Shown here: positions 1-6,741 of the stretch, in pieces
How positions within the stretch are numbered: the stretch's first letter is position 1
Layout of the letters: every line of letters begins with the position of its first letter
Notes under the pieces: model-generated
Database searches by the model: none
The model's input: only the letters and a program-made list of their open reading frames with translations
What the model was told of the DNA's origin: nothing
From: Thermanaerothrix daxensis
GTDB taxonomy: Bacteria; Chloroflexota; Anaerolineae; Anaerolineales; Anaerolineaceae
Length of the DNA: 64,000 nucleotides
NCBI RefSeq assembly: GCF_001306145.1
Contig: NZ_LGKO01000005.1
Span: forward strand, 744,001-808,000
Direction: 5' to 3'
Translations under genes and position numbers: made by a program

Positions 1-616
1 TGATTTTGGGTTTATGCTCCAACGCCAGGGCTTCAACTTCATCGTAGTCAATCTGCTCGGTTTGAGGATTAACCCCATAAGTGATGACATTGAACCATTT
101 TCCTGAGCGGTTGACCGGTGATCCGTGGGAAAGGTGCCCCCCGTGGAGCAGATTCATGGCCAGGATGGTATCCCCGGGATTGAGCAATGCAGTGTAAACG
201 GCATTATTGGCCGGGGCTCCTGAAAGCGGCTGTACATTAGCAAAAATCTGGTCGGGGGAGATGCCGTTGGTGGCAAAGAGTTCGATCAGTCGGCGGCGCG
301 CCAGCGCCTCCAGGATATCTGCATACTCCACACCTTTGTAGTAGCGTGGATCAGAATAGCGCCGGTAATACGTCAGGCGGGCAGCGTAGTCAAGGATTTC
401 TGCCTCGCTCATCCAGCGGGTTTCTTCATCTGGGTAGCCTTCAGCATAGAGATTTTGAAAGATGGAGCCCAGGGCTTCACGAACGGCAAAAGGGGCTGTG
501 CTTTCACTTGGAATCAGAATCAACTTGCGGTATTGACGCTCTGCTTCCAGTTGAATCAGTTCATGGAGGTCCGGATCTACCTCTGCCAGCGAACCCCGAA
601 TCAGAAAATCGCTCAT
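1..616 (-). CDS. glyA: Serine hydroxymethyltransferase-like protein, 5' part only (C-terminus outside window)
   Basis: The first 205 residues of a fold-type I PLP enzyme that interconverts serine and glycine with tetrahydrofolate. Recognisable SHMT blocks are NLYAEGYP (around residue 56), ANVQPLSGAPANNAVY, LHGGHLSHGSPVN and IDYDEVEAL. The PLP-binding lysine would lie beyond the window edge. Two oddities: the usual ASEN block reads PSESTAP, and about 28 extra residues sit between YAEGYP and RYYKGVEYAD, where typical SHMTs have only a couple. The start at 616 is preceded by AAGGAG at a good distance. It may be a divergent SHMT subfamily with altered substrate use; the family call is firm, the exact reaction less so. 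Confidence 0.85.
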   Translation of the reverse strand, partial: MSDFLIRGSLAEVDPDLHELIQLEAERQYRKLILIPSESTAPFAVREALGSIFQNLYAEGYPDEETRWMSEAEILDYAARLTYYRRYSDPRYYKGVEYADILEALARRRLIELFATNGISPDQIFANVQPLSGAPANNAVYTALLNPGDTILAMNLLHGGHLSHGSPVNRSGKWFNVITYGVNPQTEQIDYDEVEALALEHKPKI

Positions 617-745
617 GGTTGGCTCCTTGGGATGAAAATGGAGAAAGTTTGGCCGTTATGGAATTGACCCAACCCAATTGTAGCCCTCCCAGAAGAGAGG
701 GTCAAGTGTCATCTTTCCTTAGCCAAGTTATGTCAGTTGTAATGA

Positions 746-1597
746 TTAAGAAAGGGCATGCGGTTGGGCTTTGACCAGTGCATTTGCCCAGTCTAGCATG
801 TAGGCAATGACCTCCTCTTTTTCGGGTTCGTTGTGTAATTCGTGATAGAACCCATCCCAAGTCCTGTAAACCACAGGACCGCGCAGGCGGCTGGCAAACT
901 GAGAAGTGGCTGCAGGATCTACCAAACGATCCGCTGTGCCTTGCATGAGAAGTAAGGGGTATGGGAACTCTCCTTCCCATTCCAATAGCCGCTCTCCAGC
1001 CTGGAGCAAGCCCAACCCCAGGCTTAGGGAGATATGAGGATGAACCAGCGGGTCGTTAACATAGGCCTGGATGATCTGCGGGTCGCGAGATAAGCTGTTG
1101 AGATCCAGGCCGTTGTTGATGAGAAGAGCGGGAAACAGTCCTTGCAGCAGTTTTCCCAGCCAGAGAGGAATGGGGGAGGGCCTGGCAGAACGTAAGGCGG
1201 GACTGCAGGCAATAACTCCCCGAACGGGGGGCCTGCGCCTCATGGCGTAGTAAAGCACCAGATTCCCGCCCATGCTGTGTCCAAATAAAATTTGGGGAAC
1301 ATCTGGATGGCGCTGTTGAAGACCCTGACGGAGCCAATCGAAGAGATCTAAAAACTCATCATAGGTGCGAATATGTCCTCGTTTTCCTTCGGAGCGCCCG
1401 TGCCCAGGCAAATCGGGAGCGAAAACGATCCAGCCATGCTGGTTAAAGGCTTTTGCCACGTGATGGTAACGCCCGCTGTGCTCGCCCAGGCCGTGGATGA
1501 GAAATACCAGGGCGTGAGGCGAGGATTCGGGTGCCCATTCACGAGCAAAGAGGCGATAACCTTGGGGCGCAGTGAGAGTAAATTCCTGAGTGGACAT
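746..1597 (-). CDS. Alpha/beta hydrolase, monoacylglycerol lipase-like
   Basis: A 283-residue serine hydrolase of the Hydrolase_4 (monoglyceride lipase / lysophospholipase) type, probably cytosolic as no signal peptide is visible. The oxyanion region HGLGEHSGRY lies near residue 35. The nucleophile elbow GHSMGGN gives Ser108, GTADRLVD gives Asp223 and FYHELHNE gives His252, completing the triad. The length is normal for the family. A GAGG ribosome site lies before the ATG at 1597. It is a single gene running away from the ECF sigma factor. Substrate is not deducible from sequence; lipid ester or monoglyceride hydrolysis is inference from family. Confidence 0.88.
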   Translation of the reverse strand: MSTQEFTLTAPQGYRLFAREWAPESSPHALVFLIHGLGEHSGRYHHVAKAFNQHGWIVFAPDLPGHGRSEGKRGHIRTYDEFLDLFDWLRQGLQQRHPDVPQILFGHSMGGNLVLYYAMRRRPPVRGVIACSPALRSARPSPIPLWLGKLLQGLFPALLINNGLDLNSLSRDPQIIQAYVNDPLVHPHISLSLGLGLLQAGERLLEWEGEFPYPLLLMQGTADRLVDPAATSQFASRLRGPVVYRTWDGFYHELHNEPEKEEVIAYMLDWANALVKAQPHALS

Positions 1598-1838
1598 GGT
1601 TTTTTACCTCGTTTGGTTTTGAGTTTCTACTTTTTTGTAGCCCAATCTGAACGGGAGGGCAAGTTTAATAGAACACAAACTTGAATGATTAGACCTTCTA
1701 TTCCTTGAAAACACAACTGCTAAGATCAAGAGGCAAGGGAGGCAATGGTAAAATAGTTTTCAGGATGACCACGCAACCCAATAGTTCGGTTGGGGTTATG
1801 TTTTATGAATTACCCTCCTCGGAGAGGGGGAGGCGGCA

Positions 1839-2405
1839 TTGAGCGGGCTCTACGACGCCGACGAGAAAGATGTGATCCTGCGCGCCGCTCAAGGGGATTC
1901 GGAGGCTTTTAGTGTGCTTTATGAGCGGTATGTGCGCCGAATATACAGTTATATATATTACCGTACCGGCAATGTTCATGACGCAGAGGACTTGACCGAG
2001 CGGGTGTTTCATCGGGCTTTGCATCACATTCGCAATTTTCGTTACCAGGGATTGCCATTTTCGGCCTGGTTGTATCGGATTGCCCATAACCTGGTGGCCA
2101 ACTGGCACCGTGATAATCAGCGGCGAAAGGAAGTCCCCATTGAAGGGCACCTGCATCTGGTGATGCGCGCCGAACACCCGGAGATGCACCTGGAGCGGGA
2201 TCAGGAGATTGAGCGTTTGATTCGGGCAATTCAGAAACTTCCTCCTGAACGCCAGCATCTGATTGTGTTGAAATTTGTGGAGCAACTTTCCAATGAGGAA
2301 ATTGCCAAGATCATGGGGCGGAGTGAGGGCGCAATTAAGAGTCTGTATCATCGCACCCTGATCAGTTTGAGAAATGAGTTGGGCTTGAACCTGGAAGAGG
2401 AGTAA
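1839..2405 (+). CDS. ECF-type RNA polymerase sigma factor
   Basis: A 188-residue sigma-70 family factor with region 2 (about residues 20-90, including DAEDLTERVFHRAL and the W-x-x-N-WHRD segment) and region 4 (about 130-180, LSNEEIAKIMGRSEGAIKSL as the helix-turn-helix). Translation is taken from TTG at 1839 because a long purine-rich GGAGAGGGGGAGG stretch sits just upstream. It is followed after five bases by a DegV gene and then by a small single-span membrane protein, so the three are likely one operon. A TAAAAT box at 1749-1754 could be its -10. No classical zinc-binding anti-sigma factor is adjacent; the small membrane protein is the best candidate partner. Confidence 0.9.
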   Translation: MSGLYDADEKDVILRAAQGDSEAFSVLYERYVRRIYSYIYYRTGNVHDAEDLTERVFHRALHHIRNFRYQGLPFSAWLYRIAHNLVANWHRDNQRRKEVPIEGHLHLVMRAEHPEMHLERDQEIERLIRAIQKLPPERQHLIVLKFVEQLSNEEIAKIMGRSEGAIKSLYHRTLISLRNELGLNLEEE

Positions 2406-2410
2406 GTGGA

Positions 2411-3265
2411 ATGGCTCTAAAAATTGTTACGGATGGATCTGCAGATATTCCGCAGGCGTGGCAGGAGGAATACCAAATCCATGTCATCCCTTTAAGCGTG
2501 CGCTTTGGTGAGGAATCGTTCTTGCAGCGCGATTTGACATTTAATGACTTTTACGAGATGGTGCGCCAGAAACGCCTTTTACCAAAGACCTCACTGCCAT
2601 CCCCTCAACAGATTGTGGAGTTTTATCGCCGCATTGCCAGCCGGGGTGATTCAATCCTCTCCGTTCACCTTTCCAGCAAATTGTCTGGCACTTTTGCTGC
2701 GGTTCAGATGGCGGCTCGGGAACTGGCGGGTGAATTAAACGTTTATCCCTTTGATTCCGGAGCGGGTTCGGCGGCGTTGGGCTTTATGTGCCGTGAGGCG
2801 CGCTTGCTTTCCTGGCGGGGCTGGGATATTGAACGCATTTTGCAGCGCCTGGCGCAAATTCGAGAGCAACTAATGGTGGTGTTCACTCTGGAGAATCTGG
2901 AATTTGCCCAGATGAGCGGTCGTATCAATGCATTACAAGGTGCCCTTTCCTCCCTTTTGAAGATCAATCCTATTATCAAGTTGCGAGAGGGATTGCTTTA
3001 CGCGGCGGACAAGGTGCGCGGTCGTCAACGAGCTCTGGAACGGATTGTGGACGACCTCAAGCAGCAGATGAAAGGGCGTAAAATCAACCTGGCGGTAGTT
3101 CATGCGGCTGCCCCGGAATTGGCTCAAGATCTGGTGGCCAGGATCAAGAGCCTCTTGAGTTGCCAGGAGGTTATCATCACAGATCTTTCCATCCCGGTGG
3201 CAGCGCACCTTGGTCCCGGTACCATTGGGATTGTGGCCTATCCTGTTCTGGATGAGGAGGGATAG
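2411..3265 (+). CDS. DegV family fatty-acid-binding protein
   Basis: A 284-residue DegV protein. The N-terminal MALKIVTDGSADIP and the conserved T-S-x-P-S-P segment (KTSLPSPQQ, around residue 60) plus the HLSSKLSGTF motif are typical of this fold, which binds a long-chain fatty acid and in Firmicutes (FakB) presents it to the kinase FakA. No FakA partner is visible in this window. An SD-like GGAG at the end of the sigma factor gene precedes its ATG. It sits between the sigma factor and the small membrane protein, an unusual position that may mean lipid status and sigma activity are linked; that is inference only. Confidence 0.9.
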   Translation: MALKIVTDGSADIPQAWQEEYQIHVIPLSVRFGEESFLQRDLTFNDFYEMVRQKRLLPKTSLPSPQQIVEFYRRIASRGDSILSVHLSSKLSGTFAAVQMAARELAGELNVYPFDSGAGSAALGFMCREARLLSWRGWDIERILQRLAQIREQLMVVFTLENLEFAQMSGRINALQGALSSLLKINPIIKLREGLLYAADKVRGRQRALERIVDDLKQQMKGRKINLAVVHAAAPELAQDLVARIKSLLSCQEVIITDLSIPVAAHLGPGTIGIVAYPVLDEEG

Positions 3266-3269
3266 CACT

Positions 3270-3518
3270 TTGGCCGCTGAACAGGTAAACGATGAGGTTC
3301 TGCAACGCATTGAAGAGCGGTTGCGTTCCCAACTACATCCGGTAGATCCTGACCCTGAGTTTGTGCTGCGCCTTCAGCGACGGCTAGCTTCCACACCGCG
3401 AATTACCCTTGAGCGATCCGTTGGACTGATGCGGGCACTACTGAGCGTTGGGGTGGGGGTATTTGTGGGCGCGTTATTGCTTTGGTTTTTGCGTCGCCCG
3501 GTCCAGCAGGCTGAGTAG
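3270..3518 (+). CDS. Small single-span membrane protein, possible anti-sigma factor
   Basis: An 82-residue protein starting at TTG 3270, four bases after the DegV stop, with GAGGAGGG upstream. The N-terminal half is charged and helical (DEVLQRIEERLRSQLHPV), followed by a P-D-P-E-F-V-L-R-L-Q-R-R-L segment. A single hydrophobic helix (about residues 51-74, ALLSVGVGVFVGALLLWFL) and a short basic tail follow. No enzyme motif or zinc-binding residues are present. Its place as third gene behind an ECF sigma factor, and its cytoplasmic-helix-plus-anchor plan, fit a membrane-bound anti-sigma factor, but I cannot assign it to a named family. Confidence 0.7.
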   Translation: MAAEQVNDEVLQRIEERLRSQLHPVDPDPEFVLRLQRRLASTPRITLERSVGLMRALLSVGVGVFVGALLLWFLRRPVQQAE

Positions 3519-3528
3519 GGAGCGGGAC

Positions 3529-3810
3529 TTACCTCAGGGTTTTGAAGCGCTCCAGGTGGGCGGTCAGGGTCTCAGAATCGGGCTCTACCAGAACGCTTCC
3601 GTCTGGGAATACGAGGGTCGGAACACTGCGAAATCCCTCGTTGATTGTTTCGACCACGCTACGTGCTTCCCGGTCCTGGTCAATGTCTATCCAACGGTAG
3701 GGGATGCCGTTCTGGTCGAGCAGGTCGCGCGCCTGACGCGAACCATAACACCAGGTTGTTCCATAAAGCGTGATGATCGTGGGGGGATTCTCAACCCGTT
3801 TGATTTTCAT
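3529..3810 (-). CDS. Monothiol glutaredoxin / mycoredoxin-like protein
   Basis: A 93-residue thioredoxin-fold protein. I place the start at ATG 3810 rather than further upstream because AAAAGGAG lies nine bases before it. The redox site is TTWCYGSR with Cys21 as the only active cysteine (C-Y-G-S), so it is monothiol. The cis-proline segment SVPTLVFPDGS follows near residue 60. The layout is closest to the NrdH/mycoredoxin-like small glutaredoxins. It overlaps the end of the upstream helical protein gene by 20 bases, so the two are translated as a pair. The cellular reductant is unknown. Confidence 0.85.
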   Translation of the reverse strand: MKIKRVENPPTIITLYGTTWCYGSRQARDLLDQNGIPYRWIDIDQDREARSVVETINEGFRSVPTLVFPDGSVLVEPDSETLTAHLERFKTLR

Positions 3811-4159
3811 CGGTGGACTCCTTTTGTAAACGTTCAAGCTCGGTAATCAACCAGCGAGCCTCAGCCAAAAGATCTGCCTCTATGGGGAGGCGAAAATCTG
3901 GCGTGACTCGGATCAAGAAGTGATTGGCGGTGTGACGGAGTGTCTCGGGTAGGGTTGGGTCCTCGCACAAGCGTTCCAAAAGGGGAATGACGGAGGAGGA
4001 CTGGGGCAAATCATCTTTGTCCCAGAAAGCACGCAATGCCAGGCCCACAGCCCTGCGGGCGCATACCCGTGCCCGGCCCTCATTGCCGGCTTGGCGTGCT
4101 TTTTCGGCCTGGGCAAGTTCTCGCTCAATCGCGGCTCGGGTGGAGGGGGTGAAAGCCAT
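3791..4159 (-). CDS. Helical protein of unknown function, possibly HEPN-like
   Basis: A 122-residue, almost wholly alpha-helical soluble protein (FTPSTRAAIERELAQAEKAR at the start; LLAEARWLITELERLQ near the end). I do not recognise a named family with certainty; the helix pattern and the late A-E-A-x-x-L-I segment recall HEPN-type bundles, but the R-x4-6-H motif of HEPN nucleases is not evident. It precedes and overlaps the glutaredoxin gene. There is no Shine-Dalgarno sequence; instead a TAAAAT box ends six bases before the ATG, which suggests a leaderless transcript. Confidence 0.7.
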   Translation of the reverse strand: MAFTPSTRAAIERELAQAEKARQAGNEGRARVCARRAVGLALRAFWDKDDLPQSSSVIPLLERLCEDPTLPETLRHTANHFLIRVTPDFRLPIEADLLAEARWLITELERLQKESTDENQTG

Positions 4160-4171
4160 AACAAAATTTTA
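4160..4171 (-). promoter_or_regulatory. -10 box with leaderless geometry for the helical-protein gene
   Basis: On the reverse strand TAAAAT (4166-4171) is separated from the ATG (4159) by exactly six bases, TTTGTT. With a normal sigma-A promoter the first transcribed base would be the A of the start codon. No SD sequence and no good -35 box are visible, so this rests on the -10 and its spacing. Confidence 0.45.
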
Positions 4172-4194
4172 ACCCAAATGCCCATTACGCGGGG

Positions 4195-4223
4195 TTGACA
4201 AAACTTTCACCTGGCGATATTGT
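4195..4223 (+). promoter_or_regulatory. Sigma-A-type promoter of the marR-ABC exporter operon
   Basis: TTGACA (4195-4200), a 17-base spacer, then TATTGT (4218-4223), placing the transcript start near 4230, about 25 bases before marR. The segment TTAAGTCCACTAA just downstream has TTA/TAA ends and could form part of a MarR operator, but the dyad is too weak to call. Confidence 0.7.
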
Positions 4224-4253
4224 TAAGTCCACTAAATAAATAAGAGTGCTAAA

Positions 4254-4721
4254 GTGATGGATGAGCGAGAGGAACTAATTCTGCGTTTGCGTGAGTGGAT
4301 GGACGTATTTATGGTCCATAGCATGCATGAATTGTTCCGTTATGTTCGCGGAACGGGACTCTCCATGCCACAATTTAACGTCCTCATGGCGCTTTACTAC
4401 AAGGAAAATTGCGCGGTTTCAGATTTGAGTGAACGCATGGAGATTACATTGGCGGCGGCCAGCCAGTTGGTGGATCGGTTGGTTCAAAGCGGGCTTCTCG
4501 AGCGAGTCGAAGATCCTCAGGATCGGCGCTCCAAGCGCCTGAGCCTTACCCCCAAAGGACGAGCCATGGTCGAAACAGGTATCAACCTGCGTTTTCGCTG
4601 GATGGATAATGTGGTGAAACATTTGGAGATAGAGGAAATTCAACAGATCAGTCAGGCCATCGAGCGGTTGTCGCAGGTGGCCCGTGCCATTGAACTACCG
4701 GAAGCCCATTTTAGAAGGTGA
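4254..4721 (+). CDS. MarR-family transcriptional regulator
   Basis: A 155-residue winged-helix repressor. The central region (about 45-115) holds the recognition helix and wing: CAVSDLSERMEITLAAASQ, then LVQSGLLERVEDPQDRRSKR with the D-x-R-D/S-x-R wing typical of MarR. Start is GTG 4254 or ATG 4257, which differ by one residue. It is followed after six bases by two ABC exporter half-transporter genes, the usual arrangement for a repressor that senses the substrate of the pump it controls. Autoregulation through the promoter at 4195-4223 is inferred. Confidence 0.92.
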   Translation: MMDEREELILRLREWMDVFMVHSMHELFRYVRGTGLSMPQFNVLMALYYKENCAVSDLSERMEITLAAASQLVDRLVQSGLLERVEDPQDRRSKRLSLTPKGRAMVETGINLRFRWMDNVVKHLEIEEIQQISQAIERLSQVARAIELPEAHFRR

Positions 4722-4727
4722 TGACTT

Positions 4728-6710
4728 ATGATCAATGCGGATTTGCGTCAAAATCGTGTTGCCCTACGTCCCTCATTGAACACTGCGCCTGCTCGTGGAG
4801 TTATGCAACGGGCGTTTCGTTACCTGAGCCGTTACCGGGCACAGGCTCTCTTGCCTTACGTGTTTCTGCTTATTGCCACCCTGGCTCAATTAGCCGTACC
4901 CCGTATGGTGCGAAACATGATTGATGCCGTTACACGGGGAGCGGTGGCTGACCAGGTGCTGAAGGCGCTCGATAAAATACCTTCTGCTTTTATCAATCAG
5001 GCGCTCCCTCGCATCTTGGAATTATTGAATTACCCCACTACCTGGGATTTGCAACAATTGCGTGATCGCCTGAGCCTGGATGTAAGTAATGCGCCTGGGG
5101 CTCTCATGCGTGCGGCTTTCTCTATCGTGATCTTTGCTGCCGTGCGGGGCCTGTTCGCCTTCTTGCAGTCCTATTGGGCAGAACGTAATTCTCAGGCAGT
5201 GGCTTTCGACCTGCGTAACGATCTCTATGCCAAGATCCAGCGGTTGTCTTTCTCTTATCATGACCGCCAGCAGACGGGTCAGTTGATGGTGCGCGCCACA
5301 GATGATGTGGAGAAATTACGCTTATTCCTGGGACAAGGTCTGTTGCAACTGGTGGGCGCCATCATTCTCCTCAGCGGAACGCTTATCCTACTTTTTACCA
5401 CAAATGCGGGATTGGCTCTGACAACGTTGTGGATTCTGCCGGTTGCACTAGTGCTCTTCGTGGTTTTCAGTCGCATCAGTCGCCCCATGTTCACTCGTGT
5501 GCAGCAGCGCCTTTCGGAACTTAATACCATTTTGCAGGAGAATCTGGCCGGGATAAAGGTTATTAAGGCCTTTGTGCGTGAGCGCGAAGAGCAGGTCAAA
5601 TTCCGCGCAGCGGCAGATCGGTTGATGAACCAACAAATTGCCATTGCGCGGTTATTTACTTTCCTTTTCCCATTTGCTTTTTTGATCGCCAATCTGGGTC
5701 AGGCGACCATTTTATATGCGGGCGGTCAGCGCATTATTCAGGGGATGCTCACACTGGGAGAGTGGCAGGAATTTAGCCTGTATTTGATCTTTCTGTTTCT
5801 CCCCATTGCGCAATTTGGTTTTATTATCAACCAATTCAGCCAGGCTTCGGCTTCAGCCGTGCGCATCTTTGAAATCCTGGATGCCCAATCGGATGTGATT
5901 GAAAAACCGGATGCCATCACGCTTCCTCCAATCCAAGGCCACGTAAAGTTTGAAAATGTGTCGTTCCGATATTTTGGCAGCGGGGAACCCGTCTTGAAAA
6001 ATGTGTCATTTGAGGTTCAGCCGGGGCAAACCGTGGCATTGCTGGGCGCTACTGGATCGGGGAAAACGACCATTATCAATCTGATACCTCGTTTCTACGA
6101 TCCGACAGAGGAACGGGTTTTGATTGATGGCTACGACATTCGAGATGTGACGCTCCAGTCATTGCGTTCGCAAATCGGCATTGTCCTTCAGGAAACTACC
6201 CTCTTTTCGGGCACGATTCGCGAAAACATTGCGTTCGGTAAACCGGAAGCAACCATGGATGAGATTATTGCTGCTGCTAAGGCCGCTGCGGCTCACGATT
6301 TTATCATGTCATTCCCCCAGGGTTATGACACGCCAGTAGGTGAGCGAGGGGCAACTCTGTCTGGCGGTCAAAAGCAGCGAATTGCACTGGCGCGGGCTTT
6401 GCTGCTCAATCCAGGCATTCTCATCCTGGACGAGGCCACCTCAAATGTCGATGTGGCAACAGAGGCCCAGATTCAGGCTGCGTTGCAACATTTGATGAAG
6501 GGACGTACATCCTTTGTGATTGCCCAGCGCATCAGCACCGTGATGAACGCGGATCTGATCCTGGTGCTGGATAAAGGGCAGATTGTGGCGCAGGGTCGGC
6601 ATGAGGAGTTGTTGGAAGAAAGTGAGATTTATGCTGAGATTTACTCCTCGCAGTTACAGGGAGACGAATCCCAATTTGTTCCAGATGCTGTTATCCTGCC
6701 AGGCGATTGA
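4728..6710 (+). CDS. ABC exporter half-transporter, subunit 1 (degenerate switch histidine)
   Basis: A 660-residue type IV ABC exporter subunit: six transmembrane helices (about 38-345) then an ATPase domain. Walker A GATGSGKTT is near residue 440, signature LSGGQ near 544, and Walker B ILILDEATSNVD near 566. The switch (H-loop) position reads FVIAQRIST, with glutamine where active subunits have histidine. The same change occurs in the degenerate half of heterodimers such as TM287. The loop between helices 1 and 2 is enlarged (about residues 68-127). With the next gene it should form a heterodimeric multidrug or lipid exporter under MarR control. Confidence 0.93.
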   Translation: MINADLRQNRVALRPSLNTAPARGVMQRAFRYLSRYRAQALLPYVFLLIATLAQLAVPRMVRNMIDAVTRGAVADQVLKALDKIPSAFINQALPRILELLNYPTTWDLQQLRDRLSLDVSNAPGALMRAAFSIVIFAAVRGLFAFLQSYWAERNSQAVAFDLRNDLYAKIQRLSFSYHDRQQTGQLMVRATDDVEKLRLFLGQGLLQLVGAIILLSGTLILLFTTNAGLALTTLWILPVALVLFVVFSRISRPMFTRVQQRLSELNTILQENLAGIKVIKAFVREREEQVKFRAAADRLMNQQIAIARLFTFLFPFAFLIANLGQATILYAGGQRIIQGMLTLGEWQEFSLYLIFLFLPIAQFGFIINQFSQASASAVRIFEILDAQSDVIEKPDAITLPPIQGHVKFENVSFRYFGSGEPVLKNVSFEVQPGQTVALLGATGSGKTTIINLIPRFYDPTEERVLIDGYDIRDVTLQSLRSQIGIVLQETTLFSGTIRENIAFGKPEATMDEIIAAAKAAAAHDFIMSFPQGYDTPVGERGATLSGGQKQRIALARALLLNPGILILDEATSNVDVATEAQIQAALQHLMKGRTSFVIAQRISTVMNADLILVLDKGQIVAQGRHEELLEESEIYAEIYSSQLQGDESQFVPDAVILPGD

Positions 6711-6741
6711 ACTTTCGATTTAGATAGGAGAGTGCGCAACA

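Noticed and set aside
1803-2351. A 182-codon reverse frame across the ECF sigma gene
   Set aside because: Antisense to a clear sigma factor gene; composition and lack of start signals argue against it.
4224-4253. CIRCE-like half site GAGTGCTAAAG before marR
   Set aside because: Only one arm is present; there is no matching TTAGCACTC, and a MarR-ABC operon is not expected to be under HrcA.
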